64,000 bases of DNA, taken from 0-14-0-80-60-11 sp049322355. Lineage in GTDB: Bacteria; Desulfobacterota; Desulfobaccia; Desulfobaccales; 0-14-0-80-60-11. Shown here piece by piece: positions 35,061 through 44,186 of the stretch (position 1 is its first letter; each line of letters begins with the position of its first letter). The stretch lies in assembly GCA_049322355.1 (NCBI GenBank), contig JBMORG010000001.1, forward strand, positions 1 through 64,000, given 5' to 3'. Position numbers and translations under genes: made by a program. Below the pieces are notes generated by a model. The model made no database searches. It saw only the letters and a list, made by a program, of their open reading frames with translations, and was not told where the DNA came from.

Positions 35061-37007
35061 ATGCTTTCTTTTAAACTCCTTTCATTGGTAGTTATTCTTG
35101 TCTTCTGGCCATATGTCAGTTGGGGGGGGCAGACCCAAAAGATTACAGGAACATATAAGATCGAAGACCTGGGAAAAATCATCCAATCAGCTACCCTGGA
35201 ACATCGTTTCCAGGTTCATCTCCTTCAAACAGATCAGACTCATCTGCTCCTCTATTATGTTCTCAAAGATTGTGGCAAGCAGCCCTTCCAGATCTTGGAT
35301 GTCAACCTGAACAACGGTCAGACGCGGGTTGCTGATGCAATCTTAGGTCGTCCGGGTCCCGTTGCCACCATCTTGCACTCCAATGGCTTGATCTACATTG
35401 GTTCAGGCGCCCCGGGGTATTTTATGGTCTATAATCCGGAGACCGGGCAGACCCGGCAGATCGCCAATCTGGCCGAGGGGGCGCAATACATTATTGAAGG
35501 TGACGACGGCGCCATCTATATCGGCGAGTGTACAAAAGGTTATGTCGAACGCTATGACCCCAAGACCCAGGCCTGGGAAAATTATGGGATCATCGACGAC
35601 CCCGGTCCCCCTTACTATCGATATGCCTATAGCCTGGGTGCTGATGAACGTTACATATATATTGCAATAGGCCAAAAACCCTGGTACCTGGCGATATTCG
35701 ACCGCCAAAACCGCAGTACCCAACTCTTTTGGAAGGAACTGAACCCCACCTTTGTAGGAGTATCCCGGGGGAAAGATGGCCGCTGGTACTCCCAATGCTT
35801 TGCGAAAGAAGGTAAACGCTGGTATCGCCTGAACGGTCAGCGACCTCCGGAGTTGATTCCAAAGGAACCTGTACTCACGCACGGCTGGCTTACGCGCCTT
35901 CCTCAGCCGCTTAATGCTTATGAAGTTGACCTTACCCAAGCCTATCCTGATAGTGGTAACGAAGGTAAGGTCATGGTGCGCTGGCGGCGGCGGGGCCAGA
36001 TTGAATGGCGGGAAGCTACAGTCCAGGTTCGCCTCGGCCCCATCGACATCAAACGCCTGTATGCCTGGGATGATAATCGGCTGTTAGGGTTTACGTCATT
36101 TTATGGGCCGGTTTTTCTCTATGACCCGGCCAAGCGCCAGACCACCTTCCTGGGCCGCACGGAGAGAAGCCTCTATGACGCCTTGTTTTCTCAGGGCCGG
36201 TGGTGGCTGGCGGGATATCCAACGGCAACGATGGTATATGATCCACTTCGTCCTTGGACTTTAACCGCTTCCACGAAAGATCTCTTTTCCAGTTTGGTCA
36301 ACCCGCATTTGCTACGGCTGCCGCCGGATGGTTCGGCCAAATACCATTACTATTTGGCGGCCGGGACCGACAACTGCATTTATATAGGGGGCCACCGAGA
36401 GAGAGACAGCGTCGGCGGCACCTTAGGGTGGTACAATCCCCACACAAGAATGACCGGAGGCTTAAGGCAACCATTTCTCCAGTATGAAATTCGTGATTTA
36501 CTCCCGATCATCAATGGCACCAAAATACTGATAAGCACCGTGGCGCGAGATAGAGGCACCGATGGTAAGTTATTTCTCTTTAACTGTCAGCAGAAAAAAC
36601 TGGAAGCCGAATTTCTGCCTTTATCTGGAGAAACTGATGCTGGCAAGGTAGTAGAGATTGAACCCGGCTTAATCCTGGGCTTGATTAGAGGGTCGCCCAA
36701 AAGCCGGGTCTATAAATTTGACCTCCAGGCTGGGAAGCTAGTTTTTGTGAAAGACCTGGACGGAAAAATGTTCGGAGAGGTTCGCAGTTATGACCGCCGG
36801 GCAATTAAAGGCCCTGACGGCCATGTCTGGTTATACATTGACAATACGATCTGCCGCATCAATCCAGCTGATGGAACTGTACAGAGGGTTCTGGAGGCCC
36901 TGCCGGCGGGTAACTTGTTATTTTTTAAAAATGACCTTTACATTTATGGAGATTACAACCTAAGGCGGGTTTCCAATATCTTTACTGAGGCCCTTCCAAA
37001 GCCTTAG
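35061..37007 (+). CDS. Secreted beta-propeller-like protein
   Basis: About 648 residues from ATG 35061, the in-frame start giving a normal signal peptide (MLSFKLLSLVVILVFW); the frame runs upstream to 34899 but that part overlaps the transferase. The mature protein has repeated beta-blade stretches (LIYIGSGAPGYFMVYNPETG, AIYIGECTKGYVERYDPKTQ, CIYIGGHRERD) as in multi-bladed propellers. Proteins of this kind at the end of polysaccharide loci may bind or cut the polymer. No catalytic residues can be assigned. No VPLPGA tail is present. Confidence 0.65.
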   Translation: MLSFKLLSLVVILVFWPYVSWGGQTQKITGTYKIEDLGKIIQSATLEHRFQVHLLQTDQTHLLLYYVLKDCGKQPFQILDVNLNNGQTRVADAILGRPGPVATILHSNGLIYIGSGAPGYFMVYNPETGQTRQIANLAEGAQYIIEGDDGAIYIGECTKGYVERYDPKTQAWENYGIIDDPGPPYYRYAYSLGADERYIYIAIGQKPWYLAIFDRQNRSTQLFWKELNPTFVGVSRGKDGRWYSQCFAKEGKRWYRLNGQRPPELIPKEPVLTHGWLTRLPQPLNAYEVDLTQAYPDSGNEGKVMVRWRRRGQIEWREATVQVRLGPIDIKRLYAWDDNRLLGFTSFYGPVFLYDPAKRQTTFLGRTERSLYDALFSQGRWWLAGYPTATMVYDPLRPWTLTASTKDLFSSLVNPHLLRLPPDGSAKYHYYLAAGTDNCIYIGGHRERDSVGGTLGWYNPHTRMTGGLRQPFLQYEIRDLLPIINGTKILISTVARDRGTDGKLFLFNCQQKKLEAEFLPLSGETDAGKVVEIEPGLILGLIRGSPKSRVYKFDLQAGKLVFVKDLDGKMFGEVRSYDRRAIKGPDGHVWLYIDNTICRINPADGTVQRVLEALPAGNLLFFKNDLYIYGDYNLRRVSNIFTEALPKP

Positions 37008-37017
37008 CGGATATTTG

Positions 37018-37180
37018 TGGTAATTCCAACCGAAAAATGACCCCTCGCGACAACCCAAAATTGACCCCCCTTGCCGTTTAGATTTTGATAAACTGTTTAT
37101 TGCCTGGGCGGAGGATAAGGCACTGCTGGAGGGCAACCTGAGCGCCGCCGCAGGTGACCAATTTTCGGTTGGCATTACCA
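37018..37180. mobile_element. IS21-like terminal repeats, internally deleted
   Basis: TGGTAATTCCAACCGAAAAA at 37018 is matched in inverted orientation by TTTTCGGTTGGCATTACCA ending at 37180. Sequences of this type with a following TGACCCC are familiar as ends of IS21-family elements, and an AAATTGACCCCCC copy lies inside. Only about 160 bases remain and no istA/istB coding is left, so this is a deletion remnant or a MITE. The rest of 37181-37484 shows no gene. Confidence 0.55.
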
Positions 37181-37484
37181 TCTTTTCTTTACCTGCCTCT
37201 CCGGAAATCACCAAAGCGATAAACTCCGGGGGTGCGGGGGCAGAGCCCCTGCCTATGATTGGTTCAGGGCATCTGAGTACTGCATTCTCTCCGGATATCA
37301 TTGGGCTCCATGATCGCGCCCAGTGGTCGAGGCAGCACTTCTGTGGCCAGCAGAATCTTCCTCCAGCCATTGATCATTGAAGGTTAGGATGGCCTTGGCG
37401 CACCATGCACTCGCCGCTGCAGGGTTCGTAATTGGTTATCGGCCGCGTTTGACAAAGGTCTCCAGGATATAATGCGGCAGCGGC

Positions 37485-37898
37485 TCAGGTGAGGGAAATA
37501 ACCTTGTCCGCCAGTTGCATCGAGGTGATGATATCCAGCATGTTAGTGACTTCGCCCACCTGGTTTTTCTCATACAGACCAAAGGCCTTCAAGCAGGGGC
37601 CGCAGACCATGATGTTTAGGCCATTTTGGGCCAATTCTTGCAAGTGGGGCAAACCTTCCGACCCCGCCACGGTATGTTTGACTGCCCCGTTCAACAGGAT
37701 CAGGCGCCAGAGATCGTCTTTCATTTCCTTCATTTTCATGATGAAATTGACGACGATATGCTGCCCCAGGGCCTCATCGGGTTTACCCAGGCTATCCGTG
37801 GCCAGCAGGACCGCGATTTTCTTCCCGGCTTGGGCCTGCCCCTCGGGAACCGCGCCACAAGCCTCACCTATTGGATTGCTTTGTTTTTTTTCGCTCAT
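37485..37898 (-). CDS. DsrE/YedF-like protein
   Basis: 137 residues. KIAVLLATDSLGKPDEALG, LNGAVKHTVAGSE and IMVCGPCLKAFG correspond to the C-terminal DsrE-like domain of YedF, a protein linked to selenium metabolism and sulfur transfer. The N-terminal TusA-like domain of full YedF is absent; only about 30 residues precede the DsrE part. AAAGGAGA upstream of ATG 37898 marks the start. It lies 45 bases downstream of the hydrolase gene on the same strand, probably in one operon under the divergent LysR. Confidence 0.75.
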   Translation of the reverse strand: MSEKKQSNPIGEACGAVPEGQAQAGKKIAVLLATDSLGKPDEALGQHIVVNFIMKMKEMKDDLWRLILLNGAVKHTVAGSEGLPHLQELAQNGLNIMVCGPCLKAFGLYEKNQVGEVTNMLDIITSMQLADKVISLT

Positions 37899-37942
37899 TT
37901 CAGTTCTCCTTTGTCTTTAGTAGTGTCAATCATGTTGTTGGG

Positions 37943-38830
37943 TTATTTTGCCTTAAGCATTGCCGTTCCAGGGCCACTTGGCGTTAATTCAATTTTCTCT
38001 CGATATTCAAACCCTCCTTTATTGTTCAAGCCGATTTTGGCTGCCTGTCTGAAGGCATCGTGCGCAAACACCAGTAGCCAATTTTCCTCACGGGCCCGCA
38101 CCAGAATTGATTCCTTCTCCTTTAGGGTAATTAGCGGCTCATTGTCATAAGCCATAATAAAAGGGAGATGAATATGCGCCGCAGTTGGGATAAGATCGGC
38201 GCAGTACAGTAACTTTTCTCCACCATCCTCGATTATTACGACTTGCATTGCCTGGGTATGCCCAAACAGTGGTTTGACCACGATCCCCGGATAAATTTCT
38301 CCCTCGCCTTCGACTAGTTCCACCAGTCCGTCGGCAATCAAGGGAAGATAATTATCGGGAATGAATGAGGCGGCATCTTTAGGGCTGGGCGATTTAACCG
38401 ATTCTAAATGATCCTTCTGCACGTAATACCTGGCGTTAGGGCAGGTTGGCGCCACTCTGCCATTCTCTTTTGTGGTGGCTCCTCCGGCATGGTCAAAGTG
38501 CAGATGGGTAAGAATGACGTCTGTAACATCCTCCGCTTTAAGGCCAAATGGCCTGAGGGCATAATCGATCGAAGATTTTTCCCGATCAATCCCGTAAATC
38601 CTGCAGAACTTCTCATCCATCTTGGTGCCGTTGCCCACATCGATCAGCAGGACATGATCTTCCCACCTAACCAAGAGCAAGCGGGCTGCCAGCGGAATCC
38701 GGTTCATTTCATCTCCGGGATGATAGGCCTTGGACCACACCGGCTTGGGCACAATCCCGAACATGGCCCCGCCATCAAGGGCGAAGGAGCCGGTTTCGAC
38801 TGCATCAATGGTGAATTTCTCAAGAATCAT
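37943..38830 (-). CDS. Metallo-beta-lactamase fold hydrolase
   Basis: 295 residues. The zinc motif is LTHLHFDHAGG, with further ligands in LFGHTQ and YCADLIPT and the late histidine in VFAHDAF. The N-terminal GGAMFGIVPKPVWSK resembles the lactonase-like branch that includes AHL lactonases. The substrate is unknown. GGAGGTCC precedes ATG 38830. It is downstream of a divergent LysR gene, a common arrangement for regulated hydrolases. Confidence 0.8.
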   Translation of the reverse strand: MILEKFTIDAVETGSFALDGGAMFGIVPKPVWSKAYHPGDEMNRIPLAARLLLVRWEDHVLLIDVGNGTKMDEKFCRIYGIDREKSSIDYALRPFGLKAEDVTDVILTHLHFDHAGGATTKENGRVAPTCPNARYYVQKDHLESVKSPSPKDAASFIPDNYLPLIADGLVELVEGEGEIYPGIVVKPLFGHTQAMQVVIIEDGGEKLLYCADLIPTAAHIHLPFIMAYDNEPLITLKEKESILVRAREENWLLVFAHDAFRQAAKIGLNNKGGFEYREKIELTPSGPGTAMLKAK

Positions 38831-38858
38831 AAGGACCTCCGATGTTGCTTATGTCTCG

Positions 38859-38996
38859 TTATGAACCAGCAGTGATTAATGGATTGACCCGCTCTTGCCA
38901 CTGGCCATCGATACATTTCAGAATCTTGGCGCCCGCCATAATCTCTGAGCCATGCGGATAGAACTTGCCGTTCAGATGGCAAGGCTTTGGTTTTGT
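38859..38996 (-). pseudogene. Small Cys-containing ORF without start codon
   Basis: A frame on the minus strand reads CHLNGKFYPHGSEI, then AGAKILKCIDGQW, and stops at 38859. The spacing of cysteines and the NGK/G.W pattern resemble small DUF1496-like or secreted Cys proteins. Upstream in this frame a TGA comes before any ATG, GTG or TTG. It may be a remnant, use a non-standard start, or reflect a frame error with the overlapping 49-residue gene. Confidence 0.3.
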
Positions 38997-39121
38997 TTTG
39001 CAGACTCAAATCCCATGGACTCGAATTCCATCTCGAAGGTCTTATAAAAGGCCAACAGGATGGCCTGGGGGAATTTCAGGCCATTTTTAAAGGCCTTCAC
39101 TGCCCGCAGTATCAGATTCAT
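38972..39121 (-). CDS. Small protein of unknown function
   Basis: 49 residues from ATG 39121, chosen because AAGGAGG lies seven bases upstream. The sequence is amphipathic and basic at the start (MNLILRAVKAFKNGLKFPQA) and ends with a glutamate-rich FEMEFESMGFE stretch. I do not recognise it. It is divergent from the LysR gene, with which it shares the 39122-39255 regulatory gap, and is likely the first gene of the hydrolase operon. Confidence 0.5.
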   Translation of the reverse strand: MNLILRAVKAFKNGLKFPQAILLAFYKTFEMEFESMGFESAKQNQSLAI

Positions 39122-39255
39122 GGCAACCTCCTTCTCCATATTTTTAGTTGAATCGATTATCAATCGTGATATAAGATTATATAGTCTTAATTATCGTGTC
39201 CAACGATTTGTTTCGATCTTATCAATCGAAAAAATTGATCGGCAGGGGAAGAAAG

Positions 39256-40149
39256 ATGGAAATTCGGCAGCTCAGATCATTTCAGGCAGTGGCCAATCTC
39301 TTGAGCTTCAACAAGGCCGCAGATCGCCTTAACTACGCCCAATCCAGCATCTCGGCGCAGATTCAAGCCCTGGAAGAAGAACTCAGGGTGCAACTTTTTG
39401 ATCGTTTGGGTAGGCGGGTGCTGTTGACTGAAGCCGGAACGCAGTTGCTGGAATATGCCAATAAGATTTTGGACCTGGTTGATGAATCTCACTCTGAAAT
39501 GGCGGGCGCCAAAGAACCGCTGGGATCGTTGACCATCAGAATTCCGGAGACCTTTGGGGTGCATCGGCTGCCGGCCGTGATCCAAGAGTTCCATACCCGG
39601 TTCCCGAAAATTCAGCTAAACTTCATTACCTGCGCCCATGAGGGTCTGGAAAAGGACCTACGCAAGGGACTGACCGACTTGGCCTTCCTCCTGACGGAGT
39701 CTTTCCAGACTGCGGACCTGCTGTCGGAAACCCTGGGCTTTGAGTCCGTGGTCCTCGTCGCCGGTAGCGATCATCCCCTGGCGGCGAAAGTGGCCGTGCA
39801 CACCCGGGAGCTGGCCGGAGAAACGATCCTGCTTTCGAAGGTGGACTGTAGTTATCGGAAATCCTTTGAACGACTCTTGCATGAGGAAGGCATCGGCAAG
39901 TTAACCAGGCTGGAGTTTCATAGCGTTGAGACTATCAAACGGAGCGTCAGGGCAGGAGTGGGAATCACGGTGATTCCCGAGATTGCCGTGGCGGAAGAGG
40001 TTGCCGCCCAAAAATTAGTGATTCTCCCCTGGACGGAAGGCCCCATCGAGGTGGCGCTCCTGATGATCTGGTACCGGGACCGTTGGCTGTCGCCCACCTT
40101 GAGGGCGTTCATGGAAGTAGCGAAGCGGGTGCTGGCCCAGGCTGCCTGA
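39256..40149 (+). CDS. LysR-family transcriptional regulator
   Basis: 298 residues from ATG 39256, preceded by AGGGGAAG. The N-terminal helix-turn-helix is canonical (MEIRQLRSFQAVANLLSFNK, then AQSSISAQIQALEEEL); the rest is the periplasmic-binding-like effector domain, with LSETLGFESVVLVAG and RAGVGITVIPEIAVAEE. A longer frame to 39196 is less likely because it extends beyond the usual N-terminus. It probably controls the divergent hydrolase/YedF-like genes; the effector is unknown. Confidence 0.85.
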   Translation: MEIRQLRSFQAVANLLSFNKAADRLNYAQSSISAQIQALEEELRVQLFDRLGRRVLLTEAGTQLLEYANKILDLVDESHSEMAGAKEPLGSLTIRIPETFGVHRLPAVIQEFHTRFPKIQLNFITCAHEGLEKDLRKGLTDLAFLLTESFQTADLLSETLGFESVVLVAGSDHPLAAKVAVHTRELAGETILLSKVDCSYRKSFERLLHEEGIGKLTRLEFHSVETIKRSVRAGVGITVIPEIAVAEEVAAQKLVILPWTEGPIEVALLMIWYRDRWLSPTLRAFMEVAKRVLAQAA

Positions 40150-40207
40150 AGAAGCAAAGGGAAAAATGGAGAGGAGGGGCGGGGTCTGATGGCATAGGCG
40201 TTCAGCG

Positions 40208-41575
40208 TTAGGCCGGATAATCTTGTGCCAAGGTCTTCAACCGCTTCATAAGGTTCCCATAAGCTTTGAAAAGTGACGGTAATTCCCGAAGACGATATTT
40301 ACGCATGAGCCTGATCTGATTTCTCAGGGACCGGGAGCGTTTGACCAGCGACGTCAGTTCAGCATAAAAATCCTTCAGCGGCAGTTTGGTGGGCAGTAAG
40401 GTATGAAAAAAATCGAAATAGTCGAAATTGGCGTTGATGAGATTATCCCGAACCTCGTCATACAGATCGGTCCCCGGCAAGGGAGTCAATACGGAAAAAC
40501 CGATAAAATCGAGATCCAGGCCGAGGCAGTATTTCCGTAAGTCGGTGAAGTCCTTCCGGTCGAACTCGGGCCTGATCATGAACATGGGCCAGATATCGAT
40601 GCCGAGATCTTTGAGTATGCGCACCGCCTTTTCATTGTTTTCCACGGTCGCGCCCTTGTGTACCATTTTCAGATCCTGGTCCCTGATGAACTCAAGCCCT
40701 ACAAAGACCCTTTCTAACCCTGCCTTCTTCCATTTTTCCAGCAGGTCGGGATGATGGGCAATGGTATCGCTGCGCCCGTAAAGAAAAAAACGTTTTCTGA
40801 TCCCGGCCCGCTGGATGAGATCCGCCAGGATTCCCATGCGCGACGTATCCAACAGCGATTCATCATCCGCAAAGAATACATACTTCTCCTGGATGGTCCC
40901 CAACTCCTCCACAATGCGCTCGGGCTTCCTGGCGAGGTACCGCCCGCCGGTCAATTTCCACAGTGCACAGAATTGGCAGCGGAAATGGCAGCCCTTGGAG
41001 GTGCGGATGGACGCCAGGGGCCTCATCCACTCGCTGAAATAAGATGGTCGGTAGGCCGCAGTGAGATCCCGCCGGGGGAAGGGAAAAGCGTCCAGGTCCA
41101 GGCTTACATCTTCCTGATGGAGAAGAATGGCGCCGTTTTCCAGACCGACAGCCCCCGGAATCTCCGACAAGGCCTGGTTTTTTTCCAGCCGAACCATGGC
41201 CTCCCGGAAGGGAAAGACACCTTCCCCCGAGATGATGAGGTCAATAAACGGGGTATAAAAATCCTCCGGACTTACGGTGGCGTGATGCCCGCCGACCACG
41301 GTGCAGATTTCCGGGTTGAAAGATTTGATCTGTTCAAAAAGCCTATTCACCGTGTTGACATGGACCGTATAGGAGGTGATGCCCGCAACATCGGGCCGAA
41401 AGTCACGAAGGTACGAGTCAAGATCGGGATCGAGCCGCATGTCGAGAATGCGCACATCGTGGTCCGGGGCGACCCCCGCCGCCAGATATTCCAGGGCCAG
41501 CGGCTCAAAAATGGAAAAGTCCTCGCCTCCCAAGGCCTTCTCGGGTTTGGCGGGTTGTATCAGCAGAAGGTTCAT
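40208..41575 (-). CDS. B12-binding radical SAM protein
   Basis: 455 residues. The first 130 form a cobalamin-binding-like Rossmann domain with VVGGHHATVSP; the radical SAM core begins about residue 188 with the cluster motif CHFRCQFC (Cys196, 200, 203). The DxHxxG cobalamin ligand motif is not evident, as in many BchE-type members. Such enzymes perform methylation or ring-forming steps on lipids, cofactors or antibiotics. It lies just downstream of a TetR gene on the same strand, suggesting a regulated two-gene unit. Confidence 0.8.
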   Translation of the reverse strand: MNLLLIQPAKPEKALGGEDFSIFEPLALEYLAAGVAPDHDVRILDMRLDPDLDSYLRDFRPDVAGITSYTVHVNTVNRLFEQIKSFNPEICTVVGGHHATVSPEDFYTPFIDLIISGEGVFPFREAMVRLEKNQALSEIPGAVGLENGAILLHQEDVSLDLDAFPFPRRDLTAAYRPSYFSEWMRPLASIRTSKGCHFRCQFCALWKLTGGRYLARKPERIVEELGTIQEKYVFFADDESLLDTSRMGILADLIQRAGIRKRFFLYGRSDTIAHHPDLLEKWKKAGLERVFVGLEFIRDQDLKMVHKGATVENNEKAVRILKDLGIDIWPMFMIRPEFDRKDFTDLRKYCLGLDLDFIGFSVLTPLPGTDLYDEVRDNLINANFDYFDFFHTLLPTKLPLKDFYAELTSLVKRSRSLRNQIRLMRKYRLRELPSLFKAYGNLMKRLKTLAQDYPA

Positions 41576-41606
41576 TGCTGCCTTATTGCGGTAAGTTCAA
41601 AATCTG

Positions 41607-42215
41607 TTAACGGGTGCTCCTGCTTATGCCCTTAAGGTAAGGTTCAGTCATGGCCGCGAGAATTTCCGCCGCCAGGTCTACGGTCATTTCCGGATTTCGA
41701 AAAAGCAAGATGAGGGCGCCGAGGTACAGCGAGAATATCGCCCCCGCGGCCACTTCGGTATTCACATCCTCCCTGATAGTGCCCCGGACCTTTTCCTCTG
41801 CCAACATGCCGGACAAGAAAAGGAGATATTGTTCAGACAGTCGGGACAGGTTTGGGGTTTCGCCTGCGGGTTCGAATATGGTTTGGCGGATAAAGGCCCG
41901 GTAGAGGTCGCGGTTCTTATCATAGAGCCGGAAGAATCCCTGCGCCAGGTGCATCAGGCGCCCAAGGAGTGCCAAATCCTTGGGTAACGAGGCCATAAGT
42001 TCAGATAGAGCCTTGCCAATATCCCGGTTGAGGGCCTCTTCCAGCAATGCAGTCTTGCTTTTGAAATGCACCACCACCGAAGCTGGAGAGACCCCGGCTT
42101 GCCTGGCTATGTCCCTGATAGTGCATTCCTCCATCCCTTTTTGGGCAAAAAGCCGGCGTGCCGCTTTTAAGATGAGCTCCCTGGTTTCTTTTTTTGAGGC
42201 TTCGCGGCGATTCAT
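41607..42215 (-). CDS. TetR/AcrR-family regulator
   Basis: 202 residues. The N-terminal DNA-binding domain is typical (ILKAARRLFAQKGMEECTIRDIARQAGVSPASV), followed by HFKSKTALLEEALNRD. The C-terminal all-helical part should bind a small ligand. It precedes the radical SAM gene by 31 bases on the same strand and probably represses that operon. Confidence 0.85.
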   Translation of the reverse strand: MNRREASKKETRELILKAARRLFAQKGMEECTIRDIARQAGVSPASVVVHFKSKTALLEEALNRDIGKALSELMASLPKDLALLGRLMHLAQGFFRLYDKNRDLYRAFIRQTIFEPAGETPNLSRLSEQYLLFLSGMLAEEKVRGTIREDVNTEVAAGAIFSLYLGALILLFRNPEMTVDLAAEILAAMTEPYLKGISRSTR

Positions 42216-42289
42216 TTATCTAAACCAGTTTATTAAATAAACATATTTAATAAAATTGGGAGCTCTCTGTCAAGCGAAAAAACAAGAAT

Positions 42290-42630
42290 CAGGAGCGGCA
42301 CGGCAAAACCGGCATCGGACCGAAAGAGGATCAGGGTTTCGGGATAGGCTTTTTTTCAGTTTCTTAATTAAACGCACTGACAGCCCCTTGGAGGCGTGGG
42401 TATTGCCAGAGCGCAGCATCGCGGCCAGGGGAAAGCCATCGCGGCCAGGGGAAAGCCATCGCGGCCGTCGAAGACGAGGAGCGGATGGTGCATATGCTCT
42501 TTGTAATAGCCATGGAAGAAGCTGAGTTGCTGTTTCCCGTGAGTAGGGTCATCGACGACCGGGAGTTTTAATTGTCGCTCATCACAAGGCGGTTCCAGAA
42601 AGTGATGGATTGCAAAAGAAATCCTTTCCT
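42290..42630 (-). pseudogene. IS1380-family transposase remnant
   Basis: Translation of the minus strand gives DDPTHGKQQLSFFHGYY and HHPLLVFDGRDG, the catalytic-core signature of IS1380 transposases, then in another frame LRSGNTHASKG, and further on the expected lysine-rich continuation. A 20-bp duplication breaks the frame, and both the 5' half and the 3' end are absent. It is a dead fragment, not a gene. Confidence 0.7.
42421..42460. repeat. 20-bp tandem duplication in IS1380 remnant
   Basis: The 20-base unit GCGGCCAGGGGAAAGCCATC occurs twice in a row, followed by a partial third GCGGCC. Because 20 is not a multiple of three it shifts the transposase frame. It looks like a slippage duplication and not a regulatory array. 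Confidence 0.8.
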
Positions 42631-42970
42631 TTCTTCATAGGGATAAAAAACTCCTATTCCTCTTTCCTCTCCAAATTAGATAAGCTTTAAAGTATGTACT
42701 GTACAGATGTATAGTATAATTAAGGAGATTATGCCAACGGGGCAATTGATGCACAGTGGGCGATAGCGCTGGAAGGATAAGGAATGTTTGTGTAAAAGAC
42801 CTCGACATGACCAGGTGTTCACTCTTAAGATTATTCATTCTACCCGTGTTAAGGCCGAAAGGTAGCGGCTCGCTTAACCGGATATAATTATCTTTGCTTA
42901 AATATCGGTGGAGATGCGCCAGGTAACAGTCTTAATGAATAAATTCTATTTGTGATTTAAAGTGGGGCTG

Positions 42971-43753
42971 TCAGCTTCCTTTATTAATCCACAAGAGAGA
43001 TAGGACAAATCCATAGTTTGCCGAGCTAACTGAATGTTCCATTATCTTATTAAAACCATAACCATTACCACCAATCCATGCATCGCTCTCAACTTCCACT
43101 GGTTCATCGGGAAGGGCATTTCCTTGGAAGAAGCGCGATGCGATTGTTCTATTGTCAAGATTATGTATGGGTATGTATGATAAAAAATAATCATTTTTAC
43201 GGAACCACCTAATTTGCGCTTCTTTTGAAAACACCAAGGCGCATGATTGATTACAGAAACGCACGAATCGCATAGCAGTTGCGGTTAGGGATGTGTTGAA
43301 AATCTCAGTAAGTCTTTTTATATGATCTAAGCTAACTTGTTCAACCTGGCATTTTCGTTCAATTAAAGTTCTTGGGAGCAATAATTCCTGTGCAAAAGCA
43401 TTTGCTTCCTTTTCTTCCTTACATAATTTCTCAGACTCCCAAATATCATTATGTTCAAGTATGTGCATTGATACTCCATGATTCAACACAAAATGCCCAA
43501 GTTCATGAGCTATGCTGAATCGTCTACGGGCTAAGTTTGTTTCTGAATCAGCAATTCTGATTGTCCCACGATCTCCATAGCGAACTAAACGCGCAGCAGC
43601 GCCATCAAGTTGACCTAAAATAACTTTGACCCCCAGAGCATCACACAGAGCCTCAATTTTGATCTCATCAGGGATTGTAATGGCAAACCTATCAATTATC
43701 TCTAATGCTTTACGCTCGGCAGCCAATAAATTTGGTTCGATATTCTTCGGCAT
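42971..43753 (-). CDS. ImmA/IrrE-family metallopeptidase
   Basis: 260 residues. The zinc motif HELGH is at 83-87 (SIAHELGHFVLNHG), with the third ligand in EEKEANAFAQELLLP near residue 115. ImmA/IrrE proteases cleave repressors or anti-factors in mobile elements and stress responses. A C-terminal domain of about 100 residues may be a sensor. It is the last gene of a tight three-gene operon, three bases after its neighbour, with a sigma-like gene first. The likely target is one of those partners, which is inference. Confidence 0.8.
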   Translation of the reverse strand: MPKNIEPNLLAAERKALEIIDRFAITIPDEIKIEALCDALGVKVILGQLDGAAARLVRYGDRGTIRIADSETNLARRRFSIAHELGHFVLNHGVSMHILEHNDIWESEKLCKEEKEANAFAQELLLPRTLIERKCQVEQVSLDHIKRLTEIFNTSLTATAMRFVRFCNQSCALVFSKEAQIRWFRKNDYFLSYIPIHNLDNRTIASRFFQGNALPDEPVEVESDAWIGGNGYGFNKIMEHSVSSANYGFVLSLLWINKGS

Positions 43754-43756
43754 TTT

Positions 43757-44182
43757 TTACTCTTTGTTTTCCATCCTTGCTTTTGCCATTTCCAAGTCCT
43801 CCAATAAAGACAATAGATCATCTTTAGATTGAGACTCGAGACCCCGGTAAGCTACCGCGAAAGTCCTCTCAGGCATGGTGGTCAATTCCCTAATTCTCGA
43901 TATAATCTTTTCCTTAGTCCAGTGGAGCCTCTCTGAGAAATTTTCCGGCCAGGGTCCTGGTGATAAGCTTTTCTCCTGCGCTTCTTCGGGCACCTGAGCT
44001 TTGGCGGCAGCTTGGATGCCCTTGAGCCTCTCCATCAACCGCCCCTTAACTGCTTCATAATCTACCCCAGATGCTCTCAGGTCATCTATCACCTCTTCGA
44101 GTGTCTGACCATCGCTGCGTGCCATGAATTCCGTCACGGTGTTAAGAAAAGACCACATTCTTTTTTTATTGTCCAGTTCCAT
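43757..44182 (-). CDS. Unknown helical protein in sigma/ImmA operon
   Basis: 141 residues, charged and probably all-helical, no membrane segment. The N-terminal part (LNTVTEFMARSDGQTLEEVIDDL) and the C-terminal glutamate-rich coil (SLLEDLEMAKARMENKE) are separated by a proline-rich linker near residue 80. I do not recognise a family. AAAGG precedes ATG 44182. Spacing of four and three bases to its neighbours indicates strict co-translation; it could be an anti-sigma factor or the protease substrate. Confidence 0.65.
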   Translation of the reverse strand: MELDNKKRMWSFLNTVTEFMARSDGQTLEEVIDDLRASGVDYEAVKGRLMERLKGIQAAAKAQVPEEAQEKSLSPGPWPENFSERLHWTKEKIISRIRELTTMPERTFAVAYRGLESQSKDDLLSLLEDLEMAKARMENKE

Positions 44183-44186
44183 GAAG

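Noticed and set aside
36960..37370. 136-residue minus-strand reading frame
   Set aside because: It overlaps the beta-propeller gene end and the IS21-like remnant, has low-complexity composition and no ribosome site.
42421..42460. CRISPR-like repeat
   Set aside because: Two adjacent copies without spacers inside a transposase remnant; a slippage duplication explains it.
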